Source: Paucilactobacillus oligofermentans DSM 15707 = LMG 22743
GTDB lineage: Bacteria; Bacillota; Bacilli; Lactobacillales; Lactobacillaceae
Assembly: GCF_001434315.1 (NCBI RefSeq)
Contig: NZ_AZFE01000031.1
Span: 83,851 to 147,850, forward strand
Reading direction: 5' to 3'
Length of the DNA: 64,000 bases
The position numbers were made by a program, and so were the translations under genes. The notes beneath the pieces are model-generated. The model made no database searches. It saw only the letters and a program-made list of their open reading frames with translations, and was not told the origin of the DNA. Positions within the stretch are counted from its first letter, which is position 1, and each line of letters opens with the position of its first letter. Below are positions 1 through 8,717 of the stretch, in pieces.

Positions 1-17
1 ATATAATAATAAATCAG

Positions 18-341
18 TTACATATGCTTATCAAAATGAATAATCACCAGATACTCAACTACATGACCAAAAATAATCAATAATAGTGCGACCGATGCAA
101 CGCGATCAAGTCTAACCATAACCAACGAATTACTAAATAACAAAACCACCTGTATCAAAGCTACCAATATTAATATATATTCAAAATATCTTTTCGTGGC
201 ATTTCCAGCCATTAACTTAATCTGCAGCCAACGCTCATCATCTTGATATTCATTTTGTAGTTTTTGTACCGTAACTTTTGCATAAATCGCAAGTGAAACC
301 ACTACCACTAACATAATTAACATACTAATTTTGTATACCAT
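18..341 (-). CDS. Small three-helix membrane protein paired with an XRE regulator
   Basis: This 107-residue protein has three hydrophobic segments (about 5-21, 52-70 and 80-101) joined by a charged loop (about 25-50, with the run DDERW). No catalytic motif is visible and I do not recognise the family. Its ATG overlaps the stop codon of the upstream XRE regulator (TAATG at 341). Its ribosome binding site is formed by the GAG/GAA codons that end the regulator, so the two genes should be translationally coupled. Pairs of a short XRE repressor and a small membrane protein are common in Firmicutes and often concern stress or antimicrobial peptides. That role is only an inference here. Confidence 0.6.
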   Translation of the reverse strand: MVYKISMLIMLVVVVSLAIYAKVTVQKLQNEYQDDERWLQIKLMAGNATKRYFEYILILVALIQVVLLFSNSLVMVRLDRVASVALLLIIFGHVVEYLVIIHFDKHM

Positions 342-541
342 TACTCTTCCTCCTCATAAAAAACTTCTTCAATTTGAGAATTAAACACTTTAGCAATTTT
401 AAAAGCTAATTCTAATGACGGTAAATATTTATATTTTTCAATTGAAATTACCGCTTGCCTAGAAATATTCAACTGACTTGCTAAATCAGCCTGGGTCCAG
501 TTGTTACCAACACGAAATACTTTAACTTTGTTCTTTATCAA
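341..541 (-). CDS. XRE-family (Cro/CI-like) transcriptional regulator, short form
   Basis: The protein is about 66 residues and consists almost only of a helix-turn-helix domain: WTQADLASQLNISRQAV is the typical XRE HTH, followed by EKYKYLPSLELAFKIAKVF and an acidic EEEE tail. It resembles the YozG/YgzD type of small DNA-binding protein. I prefer the TTG at 541, which has a GTAGGTG ribosome binding site. The in-frame GTG at 571 lies inside a predicted operator, about 8 nt from the predicted transcription start. The gene is co-transcribed with the small membrane protein downstream. Two inverted copies of a 19-bp operator-like sequence flank the promoter, which suggests autoregulation. Confidence 0.8.
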   Translation of the reverse strand: MIKNKVKVFRVGNNWTQADLASQLNISRQAVISIEKYKYLPSLELAFKIAKVFNSQIEEVFYEEEE

Positions 542-562
542 TGTAACACCTACTTTACTAAA

Positions 563-626
563 TGTAATCACTTGTTTACATCTGAAGTATAACTCTCAAA
601 TTTCAAAATGTAAACAAGTGATTACA
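563..626 (-). promoter_or_regulatory. XRE gene promoter framed by a 19-bp perfect inverted repeat
   Basis: TGTAATCACTTGTTTACAT at 563-581 is repeated in exact reverse complement at 608-626, 26 nt apart. Read on the minus strand, a near-consensus promoter sits between and inside the arms: -35 TTTACA (609-614), 17-nt spacer, -10 TATACT (586-591). One arm covers the -35 and the other the expected start site. Each arm is itself a partial dyad (TGTAA, 8 or 9 nt, TTACA). This is the geometry expected of a repressor operator. Confidence 0.65.
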
Positions 627-629
627 AAA

Positions 630-661
630 AAACACCTAATCAATTAAGATTAGATGTTTTA
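630..661 (-). terminator. Intrinsic terminator after the rlmD-like gene
   Basis: On the minus strand AACATCTAATC and GATTAGGTGTT form an 11-bp stem (one G-T pair) with a 6-nt loop, followed by a run of T. It begins a few bases after the stop codon at 665. Confidence 0.85.
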
Positions 662-664
662 CTT

Positions 665-2029
665 TTAACGTTCTAGTACTGTAATACTTTCAATATGTGT
701 TGTTTGTGGGAATTGATCAACTGGTTGAATTGGTTGGTTAACTGAATATCCTTGGTCTTTCAACAAAGTAATATCCCGAACCAAAGTAGCTGGATTACAA
801 CTGACATACACAATCTTCTTTGGCTTCATTTCACCGGTAGCTTCAATAAATTCTGGTGCAAGACCCTTACGTGGTGGATCAACTACCAATACATCTGGAT
901 CTAGTCCATCTTCAGCCCATTTTTTCATTTGGATTTCGGCCATTTCAACGACGAATTCAGCATTTTTGATACCATTCTTTTTGGCATTTAATTTTGCATC
1001 TTGGACTGCAGAAGAAACAACTTCAACGCCATAAACTTTTTTAGCATGACTAGCCATTGCTAATGAAATAGTACCAATTCCACTATACGCATCAATAACC
1101 GTTTCCTTACCAGTTAAACCGGCTTGTTCAATGGCACTAGCATATAGCTTTTCAGTTTGTTGTGGATTAACTTGATAAAATGATGATGGTGAAATTGCAA
1201 AGTTCAAACCAAGTAATTGATCTTCAATGGTATCAGTTCCCCATAATTTACGATTTTCACGACCTAGTAAAACATTAGTATCTTCTGCATTAATATTTTG
1301 GAAAATACTTTTTACTTCTGGTAATGCAGCACGAATATCTTCAACTAGTTGTTCTTTGATTGGTAACTTTTTACCATTAGTAACAAAGACAACCATCATT
1401 TCATGACTGTAATAACCACGACGAACCATTACTGTTCGTACAACACCCTTTTTGGTAGCTTCATTGTAAGGCTTGATATGATACTTACGAATCATGTCAC
1501 GCAAGACAATAATTGCTTCATCTAATTTAGGATCTTGAATATAGTAATCTTCAATTGGCACAACGTTATGACTACCACGCTTATAAAAGCCGGTTTCAAC
1601 AACCCCGTTTATGTCACGAACTGGAACTTGTGCTTTATTTCGATAATGATATGGTGTTTCCATTCCAATGGTTGCTAAAACTGGAATATCAAGATGTTCT
1701 TTTTTAAGTAATTCTTCAATTTGATGTTGTTTAAATGTTAGTTGAGCTGAATATGCTAAATGTTGTAAAGGTGCAATTCCGGTTTGAGTATATTGCTTAT
1801 CCTTTACTTCAACTCGGTCTGGACTAGTTTTAATCCAATTAATTGGCTTACCAAATGCATAAGTCTTTGAAACTTTGATTACACGGAAATGAATTTCTTC
1901 ACCTGGAAGTGTATTATCAACAAAGATTGGATACTTATCAATCTTAATGACACCCATGCCTTGATAAGTTAGATCAGTAACAATACCGGTATAAGTTTCA
2001 TTTTTTGTAACGGGTGCTTGAAATTTCAT
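665..2029 (-). CDS. rlmD: 23S rRNA (uracil-5-)-methyltransferase, RlmD/RumA (RlmCD-like) family
   Basis: The product uses SAM to form 5-methyluridine in 23S rRNA. An N-terminal TRAM domain (about residues 7-65) binds RNA and the C-terminal half is a class I methyltransferase. Visible motifs are FYQVNPQQTEKLY, DAYSGIGTISLA (SAM binding), VVDPPRKGL and VSCNPATL with the catalytic Cys at about 411, and the C-terminal HIES Glu that acts as base. I set the start at the ATG at 2029, preceded by AGAGGAGAAAAT. An in-frame GTG lies at 2059. The four cysteines that hold a 4Fe-4S cluster in E. coli RumA are not seen: the usual Cys-rich stretch reads TQTGIAPLQHL. In low-GC Gram-positives one such enzyme may modify both U747 and U1939, and this gene could do the same. 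Confidence 0.9.
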   Translation of the reverse strand: MKFQAPVTKNETYTGIVTDLTYQGMGVIKIDKYPIFVDNTLPGEEIHFRVIKVSKTYAFGKPINWIKTSPDRVEVKDKQYTQTGIAPLQHLAYSAQLTFKQHQIEELLKKEHLDIPVLATIGMETPYHYRNKAQVPVRDINGVVETGFYKRGSHNVVPIEDYYIQDPKLDEAIIVLRDMIRKYHIKPYNEATKKGVVRTVMVRRGYYSHEMMVVFVTNGKKLPIKEQLVEDIRAALPEVKSIFQNINAEDTNVLLGRENRKLWGTDTIEDQLLGLNFAISPSSFYQVNPQQTEKLYASAIEQAGLTGKETVIDAYSGIGTISLAMASHAKKVYGVEVVSSAVQDAKLNAKKNGIKNAEFVVEMAEIQMKKWAEDGLDPDVLVVDPPRKGLAPEFIEATGEMKPKKIVYVSCNPATLVRDITLLKDQGYSVNQPIQPVDQFPQTTHIESITVLER

Positions 2030-2095
2030 ATTTTCTCCTCTGAGCTTTTCGACGCTCACGATTTTAATTATGCCCCATATTTAGGCAACTAATAT

Positions 2096-2101
2096 ATTAT
2101 A
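2096..2101 (-). promoter_or_regulatory. Putative -10 box for the rlmD-like gene
   Basis: The minus strand reads TATAAT here, about 65 nt upstream of the ATG at 2029. No good -35 hexamer is seen, so the assignment rests on the -10 alone. Confidence 0.4.
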
Positions 2102-2142
2102 CACTGCCAATAATTAAAAAGCGATTCAGAATTGTTAATTGT

Positions 2143-4167
2143 TTAATATTTATCAGTAATAGTTTCAAATACATCAGCATAAGCAGAGTTTTTACGATAA
2201 AAGACTGCCGGTTGTCCGATCGGTACTTCAATCGTATAATTACCGCCTTGATATTCAACTCCCGACCAAAGGTGAATCCAATTATCGTCTGGTAAGTAAA
2301 CATCCCAAGTGGCTTGACATTCATCGTAAACTGGAGCGACTAATACATCCGGTCCAAATAAATATTCATATTTAATATCATAAGCCGCTTTATCGGCTTC
2401 GTATTCAATAAAAAGTGGTCTTTTTACAGGGATTCCTAATTCTGTATTTTCCCGAACCACAGCCTGACGATATGATGTTAAATCAGTAAAAACATTCGTA
2501 CACATAGCTAAATGATGTATTGCTTCATCATCATCCCAAACTTGAAAATTTTCAGTTGGTCGATTACCTTCATGCGATCGCATAAATGGCGAAAAAGTTT
2601 CCATCTCTGCCCAACGCATAAATAATTCGGGTGTCCGAACATTACCATGTAAACTTGTATAACCTCCAATATCACTATGGGTTAATCCCATCCCAGTCAT
2701 TCCAACTGATAGTGCTGCAGGAATCGTTGACGCTAATCCATCATCGAGACTCCAATTAACACTTTGATCACCAGCCCATAGCATGGGACAATATTGTTGA
2801 CTGCCAGCTGTCCCAGCCCGCATAAAGTAAACAATTTCGCCCAGCTTGTCCGACTCTTTAACTGCTTCATAATTACATTTTGCCCATAGCATTGGCCACT
2901 GATTGTGGCGAATCATCGGATCAGAGCCATCATATAAAACGACATCAATCGGTAAATATTCACCGAAATCTGCCATCCAACCATCACACCCAAAATCAAT
3001 TAGATTAGTTTTAATTAAATTTTTAAACCAGTTAAACGCTGCCGGATTTGTAAAATCAACCACCCCACAGTTAAACTCACCAAAATCAACGAGATAAATA
3101 TCACCATCATGATTCCTAGCAAAATAGTTATGATTAGCGGCCTCCAAATATAATTCGCTTGTATTAACTAGATACGGATTAATATACGATAAGAATCTAA
3201 TTCCTTCCTTTTTCCAATCATTAATTTTAGTATCTAAGCCAGGATATAGCTTCGGATCCCATTGCCAATTCCAGAAATTACGTTTTCCAAAACTCGTCTG
3301 TTGTGTACCTTCCCAGTCTTGACAAAATACTCCGGCAATTTTCACTCCTGCCTTTCGTAATTTATCGACGGTTTCATACGTTCTTGCTGTTCCGCCTTGA
3401 ATTCCCAACAATAATCCTTGATCAGTCCATTCTGGCAATCCTGGTTGACGACCCAATAAATTGGTTAGCTTTACTAGTAGATCCTTATAAGTTTCAGCTG
3501 TTTCAAAGATTAATGACTCTGGAATCCCCCAGTATTGTAGTTCATGGAAATCAGCATTACGAAAATCAAAATCGGCATAAACATATGAATTAGTATGACA
3601 ATAATATTTTTCAGTGGAAATGAAAGTTGGTTCAGGAAAATTAGTCGTATAATAATCCCCACCGGCTTGATCCTGGGTGTCGGCTTTAAAAGTTGTCATC
3701 GTATTCTTATTTCGCCCAATACCAGGTTCTGAAGTCCATAATGGGAAATGTTGGCCACGCAAATTAAAATACGATAGTTGTTCACCGCAACCATAAATCT
3801 TGTCCTCTGCTTGTGCTGGTAACCTAAGCCATAGTCGATTGTAAGAATCCTCGCTTACTGTTAAATTAAGGATTAATCGTCCAAACGAATCTAATGAGGC
3901 CTTGATTTTCAATAACGACTCTTGTCCATTTGAGCTTAAATTAAAAATAAAACTATCACTAGTTTCTGTAATTTCAAAATGATTCAGGGGAATTCGGCTA
4001 ATTACATAATCTTCAATTTTAAAATTGCCGCGGTACATCTTTATATTTTCATCACCTTGCCCAATAAATGCAAATGCTTCATTCGTTGCATAACTTAATA
4101 TTTGGCGATTGTTATAAAATAATGTTTGGTACTTAAATACCAATGAGTTACCATTTTTTTCCATCAT
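2143..4167 (-). CDS. yihQ: GH31 glycosidase of the YihQ type, predicted sulfoquinovosidase
   Basis: This retaining alpha-glycosidase (674 residues from the ATG at 4167; an in-frame TTG lies at 4182) aligns with E. coli YihQ along its whole length. Numbered from the TTG, the nucleophile is Asp405 (WMADFGEYLP) and the acid/base is Asp472 (WAGDQ). The five residues that bind the sulfonate sugar in YihQ (Gln262, Gln288, Arg301, Trp304, Tyr508) are all present at the same positions, in LGIQGG, CQDW, GKRNFW and SDIGGYTS. The predicted activity is release of sulfoquinovose from plant or algal sulfolipid glycosides. No signal peptide is seen, so it acts in the cytoplasm. Start choice rests on AGAGG four bases before the ATG. 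No sulfoglycolysis kinase, isomerase or aldolase, and no dedicated importer, lies beside it. A plain alpha-glucosidase is the alternative but fits the motifs poorly. Confidence 0.82.
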   Translation of the reverse strand: MMEKNGNSLVFKYQTLFYNNRQILSYATNEAFAFIGQGDENIKMYRGNFKIEDYVISRIPLNHFEITETSDSFIFNLSSNGQESLLKIKASLDSFGRLILNLTVSEDSYNRLWLRLPAQAEDKIYGCGEQLSYFNLRGQHFPLWTSEPGIGRNKNTMTTFKADTQDQAGGDYYTTNFPEPTFISTEKYYCHTNSYVYADFDFRNADFHELQYWGIPESLIFETAETYKDLLVKLTNLLGRQPGLPEWTDQGLLLGIQGGTARTYETVDKLRKAGVKIAGVFCQDWEGTQQTSFGKRNFWNWQWDPKLYPGLDTKINDWKKEGIRFLSYINPYLVNTSELYLEAANHNYFARNHDGDIYLVDFGEFNCGVVDFTNPAAFNWFKNLIKTNLIDFGCDGWMADFGEYLPIDVVLYDGSDPMIRHNQWPMLWAKCNYEAVKESDKLGEIVYFMRAGTAGSQQYCPMLWAGDQSVNWSLDDGLASTIPAALSVGMTGMGLTHSDIGGYTSLHGNVRTPELFMRWAEMETFSPFMRSHEGNRPTENFQVWDDDEAIHHLAMCTNVFTDLTSYRQAVVRENTELGIPVKRPLFIEYEADKAAYDIKYEYLFGPDVLVAPVYDECQATWDVYLPDDNWIHLWSGVEYQGGNYTIEVPIGQPAVFYRKNSAYADVFETITDKY

Positions 4168-4258
4168 TTGTCCTCTTTTCAACTTAATCTAATATAGTTA
4201 TTTTGCATTAAAAATTTGAACAATTTTTTTCTTTTTAGCAAAGAATGTTTGATTTCGG

Positions 4259-4291
4259 ACAAAAAAAAAAACTAAACATAAGTTTAGTTTC
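4259..4291 (-). terminator. Intrinsic terminator of the gatCAB-dagK operon
   Basis: A stem AAACTAAAC/GTTTAGTTT with a 4-nt loop lies just after the dagK stop and is followed on the minus strand by more than nine T residues. Confidence 0.88.
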
Positions 4292-4298
4292 TTTTTAA

Positions 4299-5327
4299 TT
4301 ACATTTTATCAGCATTTTCAGCTGCTTTAATTTCATCAGCTGGTAATTGTTCAACCCCGGCAAGAAATTTTTCTTCAGCTTCTTGTAACTCAGCCGACAT
4401 TTCTTCAGCCGTTAATGAAGGTATCACATCTAAATTAGCTACTGTTCGAATATGACGTGCTAGATTTTCAAATTTCATGGGGGCATCCCCACCATATTCA
4501 CCATCTAAGTTAATCATCATTCGATCATCAACGGGCTTTGCAGTTACCGTTGAAGTCTTACGGTAAATAATTCGTGGATCATCAACGTGTCGTCCACCAT
4601 TTAATACTTTAGTTAATAGTTGCATAATTTCAACGACATTCGCAGTCTTCACAATAATCATTGTGAACTTGCCATCATCCAAAGATGCATCTGGAACGAT
4701 TTGTTCGAAACCACCAACTGAGTTAGTCAATGCCAATAGGAACATTGAGGCCTTACCTCGATATTCACCACCATCAAACTTAATGTCCATTTCGATTGGC
4801 TTAATCCGAGGCAAAAGTTCAGCCCCTTTGACGATATAAGCTAAATAACCAAATAATGACTTAGTTTGTGATGGTACATCATATGTTAATTCAGTTAGTA
4901 AACCACCACCAGCAATATTAATGAAATACTTCTTACCAGCACGACCAATATCCATCATTAGTGTTTTATTTTTCAAAATCACCTTAGCAGCACCAACCGG
5001 ATCTTCACGAGGAATCCCAAGCGCACGTGCATAATCATTAGTCGTTCCGGCAGGAATAATTGCCATCATTGGCCGGCGTCGTAAACCCGCGACTCCATTA
5101 ACAACTTCATTAATCGTTCCATCTCCACCAGCAGCAACGATTAAATCAAACCCATCTTTTGCTGCTCGCTTAGCTTCAGCTTCGGTTGATCCAGGCTCTG
5201 GAACCGTAGCATACGCACTAGTTTCATATCCTGCTTGTTCATAAATTGCAAGAATTTCAACAAGATCGCCGACTAAAGCACCACGTCCTGAAGTTGGGTT
5301 ATAAATAACACGAGCTCTTTTTGACAT
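4299..5327 (-). CDS. dagK: Diacylglycerol kinase, DgkB/YerQ type
   Basis: This soluble lipid kinase phosphorylates diacylglycerol released by lipoteichoic acid synthesis, returning it to phosphatidic acid. The N-terminal catalytic domain shows VIYNPTSGRG (about 7-16) and the nucleotide-binding GGDGTINEV (about 67-75). A C-terminal beta-rich LCB5-like region follows, with an acidic tail. I choose the ATG at 5327 because GGATGGGA lies 6 nt upstream; the ATG at 5339 has no spacing to a ribosome binding site. It begins about 20 bp after gatB and is the last gene of the gatC-gatA-gatB-dagK operon, an arrangement common in Lactobacillales. The tail may be lineage specific. Confidence 0.92.
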   Translation of the reverse strand: MSKRARVIYNPTSGRGALVGDLVEILAIYEQAGYETSAYATVPEPGSTEAEAKRAAKDGFDLIVAAGGDGTINEVVNGVAGLRRRPMMAIIPAGTTNDYARALGIPREDPVGAAKVILKNKTLMMDIGRAGKKYFINIAGGGLLTELTYDVPSQTKSLFGYLAYIVKGAELLPRIKPIEMDIKFDGGEYRGKASMFLLALTNSVGGFEQIVPDASLDDGKFTMIIVKTANVVEIMQLLTKVLNGGRHVDDPRIIYRKTSTVTAKPVDDRMMINLDGEYGGDAPMKFENLARHIRTVANLDVIPSLTAEEMSAELQEAEEKFLAGVEQLPADEIKAAENADKM

Positions 5328-5348
5328 ATTTAGTCCCATCCTTACCGT

Positions 5349-6776
5349 TTATAGTGCTTGTAACGACTTCATCAAAAGTTGGTTAACAACAGATGGGTTT
5401 GCTTGTCCCTTAGTTTGTTTCATAATTTGTCCAACTAAGAAACCAACCGCACGATCTTTACCATTTTTAAAGTCAGCTACTGATTGTTCATTATTTGAAA
5501 GTATTTCATCAATAATTGGTTGTAATTGAGCTGGATCAGAAAGTTGCACTAGTCCGTGCGCTTTAACATATTCAGCTGGATTTTCACCTTCAAGGATTCC
5601 CTTAAAAACTTTTTTCGCCATCTTCGATGAAATAGTACCATCATTAATTAAATTAATCATTCCGGCTAAATTAGCTGGAGTTAACTTGGTATCTGCCAAA
5701 TCAACTTGTTCATCATTCAAATAAGCGTTCACGTCACCTTGTAAATAGTTAGATGCTAGTTTCGCATCGGCACCATCAGCAACGGTTGCTTCAAAGAAAT
5801 CTGACATTTCTTTAGTTTGAGTTAATACCATGGCATCGTATTCAGTTAAACCAAGTTCATTGATATAACGTTCACGACGATTGTTTGGCATTTGTGGCAT
5901 TGCATCGCCAATCTCTTTAATCCAGGCGTCACTAATTTCAAGTGATGGTAGATCTGGTTCTGGGAAGTAGCGATAATCATCGGAACCTTCTTTAACTCGC
6001 ATTAAGATGGTTTGACCAGTCGTTTCATCATAACGACGCGTTTCTTGGCCAATTTCTCCACCTGACATGAGTACTCGTTGTTGACGTTGTTCTTCGAAGA
6101 GAAGTCCTTTTTTCACATAATTAAATGAGTTCAAGTTCTTAAGTTCAGTTTTAGTACCATATTTATCTGATCCAACTGGACGAATTGAAATATTAACATC
6201 AACCCGCATTGAACCTTCTTCCATCTTCACATCGGAAATTCCAGTAAATTGGATTCGTTCACGAAGTGCTTCAAGATAGGCATAAGCTTCATCAGCTGAT
6301 GAAATATCTGGCTTTGAAACAATTTCAATCAATGGTGTTCCTTGACGATTTAAATCGACATATGAATAACCATTAGGACTATGGGTATTTTTACCAGCAT
6401 CTTCTTCAATATGCATTTCGGCAATCCCAATTTTTTTCTTTTCGCCCTCAACTTCAATTTCAACCCAACCGTCATGTCCTAATGGACTAACAGATTGTGA
6501 AATTTGATAAGCTTTTGGATTATCAGGATAAAAGTAGTTCTTCCGATCAAAATGTTGATGTGGTTCAATTTCGGCGTGTAATGCAAGTGCAGCGCGAATT
6601 CCGTTTTCAACCACACCTTTATTAGTTGCTGGCAATACCCCAGGGTATCCCCAATCAATTACATTAGTGTTCGCATTAGGTTCTGCCCCAAATTGAACTG
6701 GTGATGGACTGAAAATTTTTGAGTTCGTCTTCATTTCAACATGGACTTCAAGACCAATAGTTGTTTCAAAATTCAT
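5349..6776 (-). CDS. gatB: Aspartyl/glutamyl-tRNA amidotransferase subunit B
   Basis: GatB is the kinase and tRNA-binding subunit of the GatCAB complex, which converts Glu-tRNA(Gln), and often Asp-tRNA(Asn), to the amidated form. The N-terminal signature [17 protein letters not shown] and the conserved [15 protein letters not shown] and [11 protein letters not shown] stretches are clear. The C-terminal YqeY-like tail domain ends in LLMKSLQ. At 475 residues it has the usual length. The start overlaps the gatA stop in a TAATG arrangement, which implies translational coupling. Confidence 0.97.
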   Translation of the reverse strand: MNFETTIGLEVHVEMKTNSKIFSPSPVQFGAEPNANTNVIDWGYPGVLPATNKGVVENGIRAALALHAEIEPHQHFDRKNYFYPDNPKAYQISQSVSPLGHDGWVEIEVEGEKKKIGIAEMHIEEDAGKNTHSPNGYSYVDLNRQGTPLIEIVSKPDISSADEAYAYLEALRERIQFTGISDVKMEEGSMRVDVNISIRPVGSDKYGTKTELKNLNSFNYVKKGLLFEEQRQQRVLMSGGEIGQETRRYDETTGQTILMRVKEGSDDYRYFPEPDLPSLEISDAWIKEIGDAMPQMPNNRRERYINELGLTEYDAMVLTQTKEMSDFFEATVADGADAKLASNYLQGDVNAYLNDEQVDLADTKLTPANLAGMINLINDGTISSKMAKKVFKGILEGENPAEYVKAHGLVQLSDPAQLQPIIDEILSNNEQSVADFKNGKDRAVGFLVGQIMKQTKGQANPSVVNQLLMKSLQAL

Positions 6777-8245
6777 TAGTTTTGTCCTCCTAAGTTAGGT
6801 TGTGCTTTATGAAAATCAGTTGATTGTTCAAAAGTATAAGCTGCTTTGTACATGGTTTCTTCATCAAATGGTTTCCCAATAATTTGAAGTCCAACTGGCA
6901 TACCATCAGCTAAACCTGCAGGAATTGACATTCCTGGTAGTCCGGCCATATTAACAGGTACCGTTAAGACATCATTCATATACATTGCTTTGGGATCCGT
7001 AATAGTTGAACCAATCTTGTAGGCAACGGTAGGGCCAGCAGGTCCCATAACAACATCATGATCCTTAAAGACATTTTCAAAATCTTGACGAATTAAAGTC
7101 CGGATTTGGCTAGCTTTATTAAAGTAAGCATCATAGAAACCGGCTGAAAGTGAGAAGGTTCCTAACATAATCCGACGTTTAACTTCATCTCCAAAGCCTT
7201 CAGAACGAGACTTAACATAGACATCTTCAAGATTTTTAACATCATTAGTACGAACACCATAACGAACACCATCAAAACGTTGTAAGTTAGATGAGGCTTC
7301 AGATGATGAAATGATGTAATAAGCAGCAACGCCATATTGTGTATGAGGTAATGAAACTTCATCAACAATTGCACCTAATGATTCATAATGCTTTAAGGCA
7401 TCCTTGATAACGGTCTTAACTTTTTCGTCGACCCCTTCTCCAAGGTATTCTTTAGGCACAGCAATCCGTAATCCTTTAACATTAGTGTCATCATTTAATT
7501 GGGCACCAAAATTAGGTACTTCACGGGTTGATGAAGTTAAATCATGTTCATCATGACCACTAATTAATGAAGTCAATAATGCATTATCTTTAACACTCGT
7601 TGTTAACCAACCAACTTGATCTAAACTTGAGCCAAAGGCAATGATTCCCCAACGAGATACACGACCATAAGTTGGTTTCATTCCCACAACACCATTATAT
7701 GAAGCTGGGAGGCGAATTGAACCACCAGTATCAGTTCCTAAAGCGGCTAGTACTTCACCAGCAGCAACTGAGGCAGCAGAACCACCTGAAGAACCACCAG
7801 GTACACGAGTTAGGTCCCAAGCATTATGGGTTACTTGATAAGCTGAATTTTCAGTTGATCCACCCATGGCGAATTCATCTAAGTTTAACTTACCAGCATT
7901 AATAAAGTTTTGCGCTTTTAACTTTTCAATTACCGTTGCATCATAAATAGGCTTGAAATTATCAAGAATTTTTGAAGCAGCTGTAGTCCGAATATTTTTC
8001 GTAACAATGTTGTCTTTAACTCCCAAGGGAATTCCGGCAACTAATTGGTCAGCGGCAATTCCTTGTTCGTCTAATGCTTTGGCTTCAGCTAAAGCATTTT
8101 CTTCATTCAACGTTAAGAAGGCTTCAATTTGATCATCCTTAGCCTTTATGTTGTCATAGGTAGCCTTTGTTAATTCAGTTGCACTAATTTTTTTGTTAAC
8201 TAAATCGTCATGCAATTGAGTTAAATCAGTTTCATAAAAATTCAT
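6776..8245 (-). CDS. gatA: Aspartyl/glutamyl-tRNA amidotransferase subunit A
   Basis: GatA is the glutaminase subunit, an amidase-signature enzyme supplying ammonia to GatB. The Ser-cisSer-Lys triad is visible as Lys77 (IPLGVKDNI), Ser152 ([11 protein letters not shown]) and Ser176 (DTGGSIRLP). The length of 489 residues is typical. It overlaps gatC upstream and gatB downstream by 1 nt each. The presence of gatCAB indicates that this organism makes Gln-tRNA indirectly, as most Firmicutes do. Confidence 0.97.
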   Translation of the reverse strand: MNFYETDLTQLHDDLVNKKISATELTKATYDNIKAKDDQIEAFLTLNEENALAEAKALDEQGIAADQLVAGIPLGVKDNIVTKNIRTTAASKILDNFKPIYDATVIEKLKAQNFINAGKLNLDEFAMGGSTENSAYQVTHNAWDLTRVPGGSSGGSAASVAAGEVLAALGTDTGGSIRLPASYNGVVGMKPTYGRVSRWGIIAFGSSLDQVGWLTTSVKDNALLTSLISGHDEHDLTSSTREVPNFGAQLNDDTNVKGLRIAVPKEYLGEGVDEKVKTVIKDALKHYESLGAIVDEVSLPHTQYGVAAYYIISSSEASSNLQRFDGVRYGVRTNDVKNLEDVYVKSRSEGFGDEVKRRIMLGTFSLSAGFYDAYFNKASQIRTLIRQDFENVFKDHDVVMGPAGPTVAYKIGSTITDPKAMYMNDVLTVPVNMAGLPGMSIPAGLADGMPVGLQIIGKPFDEETMYKAAYTFEQSTDFHKAQPNLGGQN

Positions 8246-8556
8246 TACTCAGCATCCCCACTTTCATCAATAATTGCTGGAACCTTGATGTATCCATTTT
8301 CAGCTTCCGGAGCATTTTTTAAGAGTGCTTCTCGTTGATTGCTATTCACCGCAACGTCTTCTCGCATTACATTAACTTGGTCAGTTGCAGATGTCATTGG
8401 TTTAACACCAGTTGTATCTACTTTTTCGAGTGTTTCAAACAAGTCGATAATACTTTCTAGTTGTGGAGTAAACTCTGAAAGTTCCGCATCAGTAAATTTT
8501 AATTTTGCTAGTGAAGCGACATGTTGCACTTGCTGCTCATCAATTTGACTTGCCAT
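8245..8556 (-). CDS. gatC: Aspartyl/glutamyl-tRNA amidotransferase subunit C
   Basis: This 103-residue helical protein holds GatA and GatB together. The N-terminal pattern [17 protein letters not shown] and the later [18 protein letters not shown] are characteristic of GatC. The ATG at 8556 has AGAGGAAAATAAA upstream. It is the first gene of the operon, and an extended -10 promoter lies at 8593-8598. Confidence 0.95.
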   Translation of the reverse strand: MASQIDEQQVQHVASLAKLKFTDAELSEFTPQLESIIDLFETLEKVDTTGVKPMTSATDQVNVMREDVAVNSNQREALLKNAPEAENGYIKVPAIIDESGDAE

Positions 8557-8592
8557 TTTATTTTCCTCTTTTCAAATTGTTCATACCGTAAT

Positions 8593-8601
8593 ATTGTACC
8601 A
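8593..8601 (-). promoter_or_regulatory. Extended -10 promoter of gatCAB-dagK
   Basis: On the minus strand the sequence is TGGTACAAT, which is an extended -10 (TGn) with hexamer TACAAT, about 37 nt upstream of the gatC ATG. The -35 region is A-rich with no clear hexamer. Confidence 0.5.
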
Positions 8602-8651
8602 TATCAATGATTTTTTTTTACTTATCTTACTTATTTTTTAAGACAAATATC

Positions 8652-8690
8652 AAAAAATCTGAATGATTTTAAATACAAATCATCCAGATT
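8652..8690 (-). terminator. Intrinsic terminator after camS
   Basis: A 14-bp stem (AATCTGGATGATTT with its partner, one G-T pair) and a 7-nt loop are followed by TTTTTT on the minus strand. It lies just after the camS stop and before the gatC promoter, so it separates the two operons. Confidence 0.88.
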
Positions 8691-8717
8691 ATTATTAGCT
8701 ATAATTATCTGTCATTT

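Noticed and set aside
542..571. GTG at 571 as start of the XRE gene
   Set aside because: It lies in the inverted repeat and about 8 nt after the predicted transcription start, without a ribosome binding site. The TTG at 541 has one.
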